Below are positions 34,268-42,985 of a stretch of DNA of 64,000 nucleotides, piece by piece; position 1 is the stretch's first letter, and each line of letters begins with the position of its first letter. The translations under genes and the position numbers were made by a program. The stretch is from the NCBI RefSeq assembly GCF_014207905.1, contig NZ_JACHLB010000012.1, positions 1-64,000 on the forward strand, written 5' to 3'. Below the pieces are notes generated by a model. It was given only the letters and a program-made list of their open reading frames with translations, did no database searches and was not told the origin of the DNA. This DNA comes from Flavobacterium notoginsengisoli (GTDB lineage Bacteria; Bacteroidota; Bacteroidia; Flavobacteriales; Flavobacteriaceae).

Positions 34268-35482
34268 ATGAGAATTTTACAAGAAAACCACAAGGGCTTT
34301 AGTACCATACTAGCCCTTGCATTGATTCCTTTGTCTGGTTTTGCAACAGATATTTATTTGCCGTCGCTTCCTGCAATGGCAAATGATTTGAATGTTTCGC
34401 CAGCTGCTGTTCAGCTTTCTTTAGTTTTATTTATGTTTAGTGTTGGAATCAGCCAATTTTTTATTGGAAGTATTTTGGATAGTTTTGGACGTTATAAAAT
34501 TAGTCTTGCTTCTCTTGCCATTTTTTCTGTTACAAGTTTTGTAATTGCTTTGGTGCCGAATATTTATGTGATTTATGCCATGCGAATTATTCAAGGAATT
34601 ACAATTGCTTTAATTGTAGTTGGAAAACGGGCTTATTTTGTTGACTTGTTTTCGGGAGAAAAACTCAAAGGATATATCAGTTTATTTTCTATTATCTGGG
34701 CTTGTGCGCCAATTATGGCTCCATTTTTAGGCGGATATCTGCAAAATAGTTTTGGCTGGAGATCGAACTTTTATTTCCTTGGCGGACTTTCGTTAGCATT
34801 CCTAATTTTAGAATTGATTTATAGCGGAGAATCTTTAAAACATTATCAGCCATTTAAATTAAAAACAATTGCACAGACTTATACCGGAATGCTAAAAACA
34901 GCCGATTTTACTTTAGGTTTAGTGATTATCGGAATTTGTTTTGGAATCGTAATTGTCTACAGTTTATCAAGTCCGTTTATTATAGAACGTGTTTTAGGAC
35001 ATTCGGCAATCACGACAGGATATAGTTCTCTGTTATCAGGATTTTCTTTGATGACTGGAGGAATAATTGCAAAATCAATGATTAAAAGATCATTGGTGCA
35101 AAAAGTAGGAACTGCATTTGGAATACAGATTATTTTAGTTTTATTGATGATTTCAACAGCTTCTTTAACCAGCAATCTTTATACTTTAGTAGGTTTTATA
35201 ATTGGAATTCATATTGCTGGCGGATTTATTTTTAACATTATTTACGGTTACTGTCTTACTCGTTTTACCAAAAATGCAGGAGTTGCTAGCGGATTAACAG
35301 GTGGCGTAATGTATATGATTAGTTCTGTTTTTAGCTACGTATTTGCTAATTTATTTGAAGTAAAATCTCAATTTTTATTAGGTGTTGCAGATTTATCTTT
35401 ACTCGTAATTGTTTCTGTTTTATTTTTGATTTTCATCAGATACAGATTAAAAGATATTGTGGTAAAACCAATTCTAGAATAA
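34268..35482 (+). CDS. MFS drug-resistance transporter (Bcr/CflA-like)
   Basis: This 404-residue protein has 12 predicted helices, an N-terminal pattern typical of Bcr/CflA exporters (GFATDIYLPSLPAMANDLN) and motif A-like GSILDSFGRYK in the first loop. It is a proton-driven efflux pump, here placed under the TetR repressor with an SDR. Confidence 0.9.
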   Translation: MRILQENHKGFSTILALALIPLSGFATDIYLPSLPAMANDLNVSPAAVQLSLVLFMFSVGISQFFIGSILDSFGRYKISLASLAIFSVTSFVIALVPNIYVIYAMRIIQGITIALIVVGKRAYFVDLFSGEKLKGYISLFSIIWACAPIMAPFLGGYLQNSFGWRSNFYFLGGLSLAFLILELIYSGESLKHYQPFKLKTIAQTYTGMLKTADFTLGLVIIGICFGIVIVYSLSSPFIIERVLGHSAITTGYSSLLSGFSLMTGGIIAKSMIKRSLVQKVGTAFGIQIILVLLMISTASLTSNLYTLVGFIIGIHIAGGFIFNIIYGYCLTRFTKNAGVASGLTGGVMYMISSVFSYVFANLFEVKSQFLLGVADLSLLVIVSVLFLIFIRYRLKDIVVKPILE

Positions 35483-35512
35483 AAAAAATGCTGTCATTGA
35501 CAGCATTTTTTA
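35481..35512. terminator. bidirectional terminator
   Basis: A 10-bp perfect stem (AATGCTGTCA and its complement) flanked by A and T runs, between the MFS gene and the convergent minus-strand gene. Confidence 0.9.
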
Positions 35513-35815
35513 TTAGTCGACTTTATAACCATCATCGCTAAATGTTTCTGGGTCGCGATCATTTTCATCATAACGTTCAATTAGATCGTCATCCATATCG
35601 TTTGGATCCAAATCTTCGATATCGTCATCTAGATCATCAGGTGTGTTTTGTTCAAAATCAAAATCATCATCAATATTTTTGTCTGTTGCCTTCAAAAAAT
35701 CATTTCCACTTAATTGATTTTCTTCAAAAAGAAATCTTTCATCAAAAGGATCTTGATATTGTTCCGAATAATCTTGATTTTCATCTTCGTAATAAGTGTA
35801 TCTATCAGTTATCAT
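35513..35815 (-). CDS. highly acidic hypothetical protein
   Basis: This 100-residue protein is dominated by Asp and Glu, with runs such as DDLDDDIEDLDPNDMDDD, and probably lacks a fixed fold. No signal peptide is seen. Acidic tails of this kind can mimic DNA or bind cations, but no family is recognised. The antisense frame is also open and is taken as a shadow. Confidence 0.65.
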   Translation of the reverse strand: MITDRYTYYEDENQDYSEQYQDPFDERFLFEENQLSGNDFLKATDKNIDDDFDFEQNTPDDLDDDIEDLDPNDMDDDLIERYDENDRDPETFSDDGYKVD

Positions 35816-35977
35816 AACGAGCTTCTTTAAATTAATAAATGTGAAAATTTATTTCTTTAAAATTAAAAATTAGCTTTCGGGTTATTTTATACGATTCTCA
35901 TTTCCAGTTGCTAAATTTTCATTAAAGTAGAAATCGAGTTTTCTAGACATTTACTTTTCAGAAGCATTTTGATATTT

Positions 35978-35985
35978 TATCTTTG
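35978..35985 (+). promoter_or_regulatory. -7 box upstream of 119-aa gene
   Basis: TATCTTTG matches TAnnTTTG and lies 20 nt before the ATG. No convincing -33 TTG is present. Confidence 0.45.
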
Positions 35986-36005
35986 CATTTTTATTTTAAT
36001 AACAA

Positions 36006-36365
36006 ATGACAATACAAGATTTAGTTGGAAATTATGCTATTTCGGGAAGCAATCAGGATGAAAGTAACGAGATCACTTACAAAGGTGTTTTGACTTTAAC
36101 TTTAGACCAAAATAATAGAATTAAAGCCGAATGGATTATTAATAATTCGCAAATACAAAAAGGAAATGGCTTTTTTAAAGATAATATTCTTGTGATTAAT
36201 TTCAGATATAAAGGAGATGACCATAAAATCTACAAGGGAGTTGCCGTTTACAGATGCATGAATAAAGACATCCTAGACGGATTTTGGTCTGAAAAACATG
36301 GAAATCCACTTTATTTAGGAAGCGAATATTGTTTGCGAATGGAAACTACCGAAAAGCTAAATTAA
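36006..36365 (+). CDS. conserved hypothetical protein
   Basis: This 119-residue soluble protein starts with IQDLVGNYAISGSNQDE and continues as a series of beta strands (GVLTLTLDQNNRIKAEW, GVAVYRC, LDGFWSEKHG). The pattern suggests a small lipocalin-like or calycin barrel. No signal peptide is seen and the function is unknown. It is a single gene with its own terminator. Confidence 0.65.
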   Translation: MTIQDLVGNYAISGSNQDESNEITYKGVLTLTLDQNNRIKAEWIINNSQIQKGNGFFKDNILVINFRYKGDDHKIYKGVAVYRCMNKDILDGFWSEKHGNPLYLGSEYCLRMETTEKLN

Positions 36366-36381
36366 AATCTTCACTAAAATA

Positions 36382-36419
36382 AAAACTGCGCAAATTCATA
36401 GCATTTGTGCAGTTTTTTT
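36382..36419 (+). terminator. terminator after 119-aa gene
   Basis: A 14-bp stem with one wobble (36382-36395 with 36403-36416), 7-nt loop and a T run. It may also serve the convergent CPBP gene. Confidence 0.85.
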
Positions 36420-36444
36420 ATATAAAATATTTAAAACTTATTTC

Positions 36445-37134
36445 TTAAACTGGATTTGAAATAGCTCTCTGTTTTTTGTTGTAAATAATGATAAAACCAA
36501 TCCATATGGCAAGTAAAACAAGAATTAAAATAAGTTCTGTTTCATGAAGTCCATCTCTAAAGAAATTGTTTAGTGAATGAACTCCTGCAACGGCCAATAA
36601 AGATCCAGTAGAAGAATAAACTTTTCCGATTCCCCAAGTTCCAAAGAAAATGATTCCGAAGAAAATCATGTTGCTTGGAGTCGTTTCGAAATTTAAATGC
36701 CAAGCAAACCAAAGAATAGCAATTATTAATATAGAGGTGAATTTAGGAAGAGATTTTAATTGTTCTTGTAAAAAGCCACGCCATCCAATTTCTTCTAAAA
36801 GTCCGTAAACTAAAACCGTAAACATTAATAAAATTGGGAATTTACCAATAGTAGCATAATAAACACCAGCAATTAAAACGGCAGGAAGAATCCAATACAC
36901 ACAAAAAGGAATAATTGCGTTTTTGTAAATTCCTTTCAATGACATTGGATTGTTTAGAGAGAATATTTTTATCGCTGCCAAAGCGCCCAAAGCTGGACCA
37001 ACGCCACGAAGTAGAATAACCAAATACGGATTTTCTATTCCAGATAATAAATTAGTTTTTGTAGCCGCATATCGGCAGATTACAGCAATTACATAATAAA
37101 CTATAATGGCTCCAAAGTTGATTTTATTTTTCAT
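36445..37134 (-). CDS. CPBP-family intramembrane metalloprotease
   Basis: This 229-residue protein has several membrane helices and the Abi/CPBP motifs: EEIGWRGFLQ (motif 1), WFAWH (motif 2) and a later conserved helix with HSLNN. The family cleaves within the membrane or acts in bacteriocin immunity and stress. A Crp-like regulator gene is 74 bp upstream on the same strand. Confidence 0.87.
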   Translation of the reverse strand: MKNKINFGAIIVYYVIAVICRYAATKTNLLSGIENPYLVILLRGVGPALGALAAIKIFSLNNPMSLKGIYKNAIIPFCVYWILPAVLIAGVYYATIGKFPILLMFTVLVYGLLEEIGWRGFLQEQLKSLPKFTSILIIAILWFAWHLNFETTPSNMIFFGIIFFGTWGIGKVYSSTGSLLAVAGVHSLNNFFRDGLHETELILILVLLAIWIGFIIIYNKKQRAISNPV

Positions 37135-37208
37135 CGGTTATTTTGTTTGATTTAGTATAGCAAACTTAACGAGCCAAAATGAAAACAAAATTGACTTTGG
37201 GTAAGAAA

Positions 37209-37799
37209 TCATTTTTCGGTCACTCTTTTTCGAATTCGGCTTAAACTTTCGGCTGTAAGTCCGAGGTAAGAAGCGATAATTTTTAATGGAGTTCTCTGGA
37301 AAATTTCTGGTCTGGATTCTATAAGTCTTACGTAACGTTCTTGAGGAGAAAGCGTTAAAAGATTAATTTGTTCTTGCTGTTTGCGCACATAAAGCATTTC
37401 AGAGATCGCTTTTCCGATTCGTAAACCCGTTTCAGATCTTTGATATAATTCCGTTAAATCCTGATGAAAAATCGACCATAAAGTAATGTCTTCCAAAGCT
37501 TCGGTCTTAATAACAGACGGCTGCTGATTTAAAAAAGACATATAATCGCTTATAAAACTGTTTTCGTATAATAAATTAATGCAGATATCTCTTTTTCCGT
37601 CCCAAACAAATAATCCCGCCGATCCTTTTATAACAATGTTGAGGTATTTTTCTACGCCGTTGTAATCCTTTATAATTTCAGATTTTTCAAATTCACGTAC
37701 TTTAATTTTCTCCGAAAACCCTTTCCAGATATTCATGTCGGCAGTAAAATAATTTTCGAAAACTCTTTTTACATCTTCGGGAGAAGGACTTTGTGGCAT
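37209..37799 (-). CDS. Crp/Fnr-family transcriptional regulator
   Basis: This 196-residue protein has an N-terminal cyclic-nucleotide-binding-like beta roll (about 30-115) and a short C-terminal helix-turn-helix (PLKIIASYLGLTAESLSRIRK). The FNR-type cysteine cluster is absent, so it is not an iron-sulphur oxygen sensor. Many Bacteroidota relatives lack a clear cAMP pocket and their ligands are unknown. It may regulate the CPBP gene next door. Confidence 0.87.
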   Translation of the reverse strand: MPQSPSPEDVKRVFENYFTADMNIWKGFSEKIKVREFEKSEIIKDYNGVEKYLNIVIKGSAGLFVWDGKRDICINLLYENSFISDYMSFLNQQPSVIKTEALEDITLWSIFHQDLTELYQRSETGLRIGKAISEMLYVRKQQEQINLLTLSPQERYVRLIESRPEIFQRTPLKIIASYLGLTAESLSRIRKRVTEK

Positions 37800-37882
37800 T
37801 TTTTGGGCGTATTGGTTAAAAAAGCCAAATTAGGTTTTTTCTGTCAAATGAAAAAGAACTGTTTTAACTCGTTGCACTTTTT

Positions 37883-38030
37883 TTAAACACATAGAAACAT
37901 AGATTTTTTCTTTTTAAAAAACTTAAAAAAGAGTTTAGAAAGAAACTAGTTTCTAACACATAGCTATGTTTGTTTTAAATAAGTGAAACGCCTTTTTAGA
38001 CAAAGTAGAACTATGTTTCTATGTGTTTAA
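37883..38030. repeat. TTAAACACATAG intergenic repeat, copy 3
   Basis: About 148 bp with perfect inverted termini (20 bp each), the inner palindrome GAAACTAGTTTC and the block GTGAAACGCCTTTTTAGACA. It has the same orientation as copies 1 and 4. Confidence 0.85.
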
Positions 38031-38048
38031 TATGACCTCAACGAAAAC

Positions 38049-38564
38049 TTACTTCAAACAAGGCAATTGCAAAACATTAGCATTCAGAGGTTGTTCAACT
38101 TTTCTTTCTAATTTTTCACTATTTACTGTAATATAAATTTCCATAGAACCCGTTCCGACTTTTAGTCCCAGAATATGTCCGCCGTAAGCATCAAATTTAT
38201 TATCTGTTGCTACACCGTGCATATGTATAGAAGGTTTATCTCCGCTCCAAGCAATAGAACCTGTAATGCTTCCCATTTCGACTTTGTTGAAAGTTTTCGG
38301 GTGAAATTTCTTTTCTCCAAAATCATAAAAACCAAAAGTAGCATCTTGCGCAAATCCAATTCCTGTAAAATTAGCAGAAGGAATATTTTGTTCTTTGGCT
38401 AGATTTTCAATTAAAGCCAAAACATTATCGCCTTCGCGAAGAACCATCAGATAACCATAATTGGTTTTGGTATAACGGCATTTATCGTTCTGTTGTGCAT
38501 TTGCAAAATTAAAAGTCAGCAACAGCAAGAACGCAATAAAAAATTTATGGATTTGAATTTTCAT
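38049..38564 (-). CDS. exported PPC/DUF296-domain protein
   Basis: This 171-residue protein has a signal peptide ending near residue 23 (FANA|QQ). It is followed by a PPC/DUF296 fold (LREGDNVLALIENLAKEQNI, SIHMHGVATDNKFDAYGGHI). PPC domains in plants are linked to AT-hook DNA-binding proteins, and bacterial ones are usually cytoplasmic; here there is a clear export signal. The HMHG and GGH histidines could bind a metal. The gene stands alone between copies 3 and 4 of the intergenic repeat. Confidence 0.82.
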   Translation of the reverse strand: MKIQIHKFFIAFLLLLTFNFANAQQNDKCRYTKTNYGYLMVLREGDNVLALIENLAKEQNIPSANFTGIGFAQDATFGFYDFGEKKFHPKTFNKVEMGSITGSIAWSGDKPSIHMHGVATDNKFDAYGGHILGLKVGTGSMEIYITVNSEKLERKVEQPLNANVLQLPCLK

Positions 38565-38615
38565 GATTTTTAAATTAAAATAGTAATTAGCTTATTGAAT
38601 GTACAGTGAAAGATA

Positions 38616-38753
38616 TTAAACACATAGAAACATAGTTTTTTTATTATCAATAAAGAGAACAAAAAGAAACTAGTTTCTAACACATAGCTATGTTTGTTTA
38701 AAATAGTGAAACGCCTTTTTAGACAAAGTAAAACTATGTTTCTATGTGTTTAA
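38616..38753. repeat. TTAAACACATAG intergenic repeat, copy 4
   Basis: About 138 bp, nearly identical to copy 3, with perfect termini, GAAACTAGTTTC and GTGAAACGCC. Confidence 0.85.
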
Positions 38754-38775
38754 TTTATTTGCATTTAGTAAAACA

Positions 38776-40287
38776 TTAAACTACAGAATTAGGCTGTAAT
38801 TCATTATTATATTTTTCAGGATCAGAAGCCGCATATTCATTTTCTGGTTCTGGAATAACATGAATTTTAGAATCGCTAATCGAAATTACGGCAGAACAAA
38901 CATAAATTCCAATTTTTCCTTCGTTGTATTTAAAATCTAACAAAGTCAGTTTTACAATATCGTTAATCGAAAGTTCGTAATAATTTCCGTAGCGGATAAT
39001 CTTAAAAGAAATCTGTTTTTCTTCTCCAATTTCAAACTGATTGGTTTGAATATTTTCGAAGATAAAATTATTCTTAACATCTTTTTCATTAAATCCCCAA
39101 GCTCTAAATTGAACGAAACCATTCATGAAATCAATAGAAATATAATATCCTGTGCCTTCTTTATCGCATTCGATTACAAAACCTGTTTTTCCCATTCCTT
39201 CAACAGAAAGCGTTCCTTCCCAAACGAAATCGCTCGATGGCTTTTCGAAACCATAAATTTCGTAACCACTTCGGCATCCAAAACGCCATTTATTTTCATT
39301 TTCTTGAACAAATTCAGCAGTGGGATTTCCGAGAATAGGTAAGGGAAGAGGCAGATCTTTTTGGAGAATTGTTTTCTGATACAGTTTTTCCCAATAATAA
39401 TAACTTTTTAAAAGCAGTCTTCCGCTTTTATCTGTTTCCAGTTCTTTTGGTGGCGGAATAACGCGATGTGTATTGACATTTCCGTCGGCAAAATAAAAGT
39501 TATAAAGCAGAAAATGTTTTCCGTCTTTTACCACTCTTGCGGCATAATTTCCTTGCGGTAATAAAACATTATTATGAAAAGCCGAATATTCTCCTTTAAA
39601 TTCAGAAGAAGACCAATAACGGACTTTAATATCTTCGCGAATCGAGCCCAATAAATAATGCGATCCTTTAATTTCAAAAACGCACGGACATTCTACATCG
39701 TCATACACATACGGAATATGAAGCGGTTTTTGCAATACATAACTTTCCTGTTCTCTTTTTGCAACACCAATACAGCCTCTTCGATACGTTGGTCCAGAAG
39801 CACTTCTGGCGCAGATTAATAAATAATCTTCGTTTTTATATTGATACTTAAACGGATCTCTAAAACTAATCCATTCTCTTGGGTTATTGTTTTTTCCTTC
39901 ATAATGAGGCGCTTCACTTTTAAACGGAAGTCCGTATAAGTTTTCTTTTTTCCAATTGATTAAATCGGTAGAAACGGCTCTTCCTACTTTTTGTTCAATT
40001 CCTTTGTCTTGACGTTTCAGTCCTGTATAATACATTTCATAACCTTCTCCTTCCGATTTTTTGCTAATGTGCATCGTCCACAACATATCATCGTCCCATT
40101 CCCCTGGATCGCCTACAAATAGCGCATTTTTAACCCTTTTCCACGAAAGACCATCTTTTGACACGGCATGTGCAATATAATCGTGATTTGGAATGATTAA
40201 ATGAAACAAATGATGAACTCCTTTTTCATCAATAAATACATCAACATCTCCAATTTCCCAATTGCTAAATCCTGAACCTGAATACAT
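38776..40287 (-). CDS. GH32-like glycoside hydrolase (sucrose/fructan hydrolase)
   Basis: This 503-residue protein has a five-bladed beta-propeller and a C-terminal beta-sandwich (about 340-490). Clan J landmarks are the RDP in WISFRDPFKY and the EC pair in VECPCVFEI. The usual N-terminal WMNDPNG is replaced by GDVDVFIDEKG, so the nucleophile region is divergent and the exact specificity is open. There is no signal peptide, so it acts in the cytoplasm. With the sucrose-phosphate synthase and fructokinase genes upstream it likely cleaves internal sucrose. Confidence 0.8.
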   Translation of the reverse strand: MYSGSGFSNWEIGDVDVFIDEKGVHHLFHLIIPNHDYIAHAVSKDGLSWKRVKNALFVGDPGEWDDDMLWTMHISKKSEGEGYEMYYTGLKRQDKGIEQKVGRAVSTDLINWKKENLYGLPFKSEAPHYEGKNNNPREWISFRDPFKYQYKNEDYLLICARSASGPTYRRGCIGVAKREQESYVLQKPLHIPYVYDDVECPCVFEIKGSHYLLGSIREDIKVRYWSSSEFKGEYSAFHNNVLLPQGNYAARVVKDGKHFLLYNFYFADGNVNTHRVIPPPKELETDKSGRLLLKSYYYWEKLYQKTILQKDLPLPLPILGNPTAEFVQENENKWRFGCRSGYEIYGFEKPSSDFVWEGTLSVEGMGKTGFVIECDKEGTGYYISIDFMNGFVQFRAWGFNEKDVKNNFIFENIQTNQFEIGEEKQISFKIIRYGNYYELSINDIVKLTLLDFKYNEGKIGIYVCSAVISISDSKIHVIPEPENEYAASDPEKYNNELQPNSVV

Positions 40288-40325
40288 TTTATTATCTATT
40301 TTAAACTGTTAGTATATTTTAATTT

Positions 40326-40514
40326 TTTACACATAGAAACATAGATTTTTTTGACTTTAAAAAAGACGTTTCACTTGCATTAACAAACATAGTTTCGTGA
40401 GTCTCAAACTTTGTCAAAGTTGATCTCAAAGTTTACATAAAGCTATGTGTGAGAAACTAGTTTCTTTCAATCACCTTTTCCAAGAAAGAAAAACCTATGT
40501 TTCTATGTGTTTAA
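40326..40514. repeat. TTAAACACATAG intergenic repeat, copy 5 (inner part inverted)
   Basis: About 189 bp with the shared inverted termini. The inner blocks run in the opposite direction: GACGTTTCACTTGCATTAAC comes first and GAAACTAGTTTC last. It shares the AACTTTGTCAAAGTTGA insert with copy 1. Confidence 0.8.
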
Positions 40515-40519
40515 ATCTT

Positions 40520-42694
40520 TTATTTAATGACTTTATAATGCTTTAATCCCTCTAAAATTCCCTCCGAAGCCGAATTTTTAGCCACATAAATACTTTTGGT
40601 AGTTTCATAATCTGCCAATTCTGCACTTCTATTTCCGACAATAATACCTTTTACGGGACCTCTAAACATATCTACATCATTTCCTGAATCTCCTGCAGCA
40701 ATTACATTTCCTAGCGGAATAGACCATTTTCTGCATAAAAATTTAATCGCATTGCCTTTTGAAGCCCTTTTGGGAATAAAATCCAAAAACTGTCCATGAC
40801 TCGGAATAATATTCACTTTGTACCAGCCATTTCCTAAAACGCGAATTAATTCCTCATGATCGTAATGTTCTTTCTCATAATAATAAGAGATTTTATAAGG
40901 ATTTTGAGCTTCTTCTTCTTGCAGTTTTATCCATTTTATGGCTTTTAACCGATTAACAATTTCATCTCTTTTCCATCTTCCCGAAAGAAATTTTGCCCAG
41001 CCTTTATCTAAAATGTAATCTTTTCCGTTGGTGTAATAAATCTCAGTTCCGACAGAACAGATAATAAAATCTGGAAGCGAAAATTCTTCTTCATCAATTA
41101 CTTTTTTAACGAGTTCGAGATTTCGTCCAGAAGCCATTGCAAACGCCATTTTATCGGTACGGTTGGTAAGATGCGCTTTTAATTCTTTCAAACCTGGATT
41201 TGCCAATTTAGGTTCAATGAGCGTTCCATCAATATCAGAAACCAGCAAATGATCGATTTTTCTTTTCAAACGATCAACATTGATATTCGGATAATGCTGT
41301 TTTTTAATTCCCGCAGCAGAAACCGATAAATTTTCGTTTATTAAATCAACATATTGATTGACATGACTGACCCAACTATAATGTTTTTCAATATTGATGG
41401 CGCCGTTATTCGAATAATATTTCCATTGACTTTCATCGGTTAAAATATTACGAAGCGCTTTTTTAATCTGACTTTCCTCTTGCGGATTAACCAATTCTCC
41501 ATTTTGGCAAACCGGAATAATTTCTGAAGGCCCGCCATTTTTGGTTACCACAACCGGAAGTCCAGAACTAGCAGATTCGATAACCGTCAGACCGAAGTTT
41601 TCATGCAAAGCTAAATTCACAAAAACACCTCTTTTTTCTGCCGCATAACGATAAATAATCGAAACTTCATTTTCTACATCATGCTTTTTCGGAATAGCCA
41701 TTTTTCCGTATAAATCGTATTTGTCCATTAAAAGAAGCAAATCGGTTAAGACATTTTTCTCAGATTCTGGCATTTTAGCAATGTCTTTACGAATTCCGGC
41801 AAAAATGACAAGATTTGCAAGACTCTGAAGTTCTTTGTCTTTTCCGTAAACTTCGATTAAAGTGTTGAGGTTTTTATGGCGATCTGGCCGAGAAAGTGCC
41901 AGAATAATAGGTTTGTGCGGATTGGTAAGAAATTTAGAAATGCTTTCTTGAACCCAATATTTTCGTTGTTGTTCTTCCCTGTTTTTATCAGAATCATTTT
42001 CTTGAAAATAATAAGGAACAAATTTTCTGGTGTCAATTCCGGGAGAAATAGCGTGATATTTTCCTAATTCGAAATTTTTATAAGCCTTGTAAGTTTCAAT
42101 TTCTTGTTCGGTAGACGTGACGACAAATTCGGCGAGTTCGAGTGTTTTTTCTTCGGCGGCAATTCTAGCTTTAAATTTGAATTTTTTTTCGAGATCTTCT
42201 TCGTTTTCGCCACCTTCCAGTAATTTTTTCTTTTTATAAAATCCTAAAGAATGTCCGGTATGAGCAAAAGGAATATTTAAAACGGCTGATAATTCGGCTG
42301 CTGCGTAACCAGCGTCTGCGTAATGAGAATGAATCCAATCGGGAAAAATGTTGTGTTGTTTAATGTGCTGCATCGCGCCATTCACGAAAGTGTCTAAACC
42401 TTCCCAAAGCTGTTCTTTAGCTTTGTATCTTTTTCCTAGAAAGGGAATTCGCCTTATGTCCAATTTATCATTAATAATCTCGACAGGAACAGCATATTCG
42501 CGAGAAAGAGCAGGATCGTCTATCAATCTCGTAAAAAGATGCACATGTTCTACGTCTTCATGTTGTGATAAAAATTCGGCTAATTCGTAAATGTATTTGG
42601 TTTGGCCTCCATTGTCGGCATCTCGTCCAATTTCTAGACCAGAACCTTTCAAAAGTCCGTGTATGTTGATAAGTGAAATTCGTAATTTTTTCAT
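40520..42694 (-). CDS. bifunctional sucrose-phosphate synthase / sucrose-phosphatase
   Basis: The start is one of two adjacent ATGs (42697 or 42694); from 42694 the protein has 724 residues. The N-terminal two thirds is a GT-B glycosyltransferase with the sucrose-phosphate synthase signature (GLEIGRDADNGGQ, then GHSLGFYKKKKL) and the E-x7-E motif in ENFGLTVIESASSG. The C-terminal part is a HAD phosphatase with DIDGT near 485 and a late GDSGNDVDMF. Both active sites look intact. It would make sucrose-6-phosphate from UDP-glucose and fructose-6-phosphate and then dephosphorylate it. Sucrose synthesis is not widely known in Bacteroidota. Confidence 0.88.
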   Translation of the reverse strand: MKKLRISLINIHGLLKGSGLEIGRDADNGGQTKYIYELAEFLSQHEDVEHVHLFTRLIDDPALSREYAVPVEIINDKLDIRRIPFLGKRYKAKEQLWEGLDTFVNGAMQHIKQHNIFPDWIHSHYADAGYAAAELSAVLNIPFAHTGHSLGFYKKKKLLEGGENEEDLEKKFKFKARIAAEEKTLELAEFVVTSTEQEIETYKAYKNFELGKYHAISPGIDTRKFVPYYFQENDSDKNREEQQRKYWVQESISKFLTNPHKPIILALSRPDRHKNLNTLIEVYGKDKELQSLANLVIFAGIRKDIAKMPESEKNVLTDLLLLMDKYDLYGKMAIPKKHDVENEVSIIYRYAAEKRGVFVNLALHENFGLTVIESASSGLPVVVTKNGGPSEIIPVCQNGELVNPQEESQIKKALRNILTDESQWKYYSNNGAINIEKHYSWVSHVNQYVDLINENLSVSAAGIKKQHYPNINVDRLKRKIDHLLVSDIDGTLIEPKLANPGLKELKAHLTNRTDKMAFAMASGRNLELVKKVIDEEEFSLPDFIICSVGTEIYYTNGKDYILDKGWAKFLSGRWKRDEIVNRLKAIKWIKLQEEEAQNPYKISYYYEKEHYDHEELIRVLGNGWYKVNIIPSHGQFLDFIPKRASKGNAIKFLCRKWSIPLGNVIAAGDSGNDVDMFRGPVKGIIVGNRSAELADYETTKSIYVAKNSASEGILEGLKHYKVIK

Positions 42695-42933
42695 CATTCT
42701 TCTGTAAATATTTTGAAAATGCAATTTACAGCGCTTGTATTGATTAGGAAGAAATAATTACATTTTAAATTTACATATTTCCCATGTTTGAGGGCAAAAT
42801 CAGATGTTTTAACTATAAAATAAATAGGTTTTTCGAAATTTTCGTGCAGTTTATTTAAACAAATTAATGATTTTTTGTAAAGCCCCAGCGGAGTAAAATA
42901 TTTATAGCAATTAAAATAGAGGAATAAAAAAAG

Positions 42934-42985
42934 AGCTCCGGAGGAGCGAAATATAAACCGTCTTATATTTCGCTCCTCCGGAGCT
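42934..42985. repeat. perfect 23-bp hairpin repeat
   Basis: A 23-bp perfect inverted repeat (42934-42956 with 42963-42985, 6-nt loop ACCGTC) containing CTCCGGAGGAGCG. Related shorter pieces lie on both sides (AGCCCCAGCGGAG near 42880, AGCTTCTCCGAAGCGCG near 43021). It occupies the 395-bp gap between fructokinase and sucrose synthase genes, where nothing else was recognised, and may act as a transcript-processing or termination structure. Confidence 0.7.

Noticed and set aside
37209..37799. Crp-like protein as the regulator of the nadA operon
   Set aside because: It lacks FNR-type cysteines and is unlinked; nothing in the sequence connects it with the palindrome at 56690.
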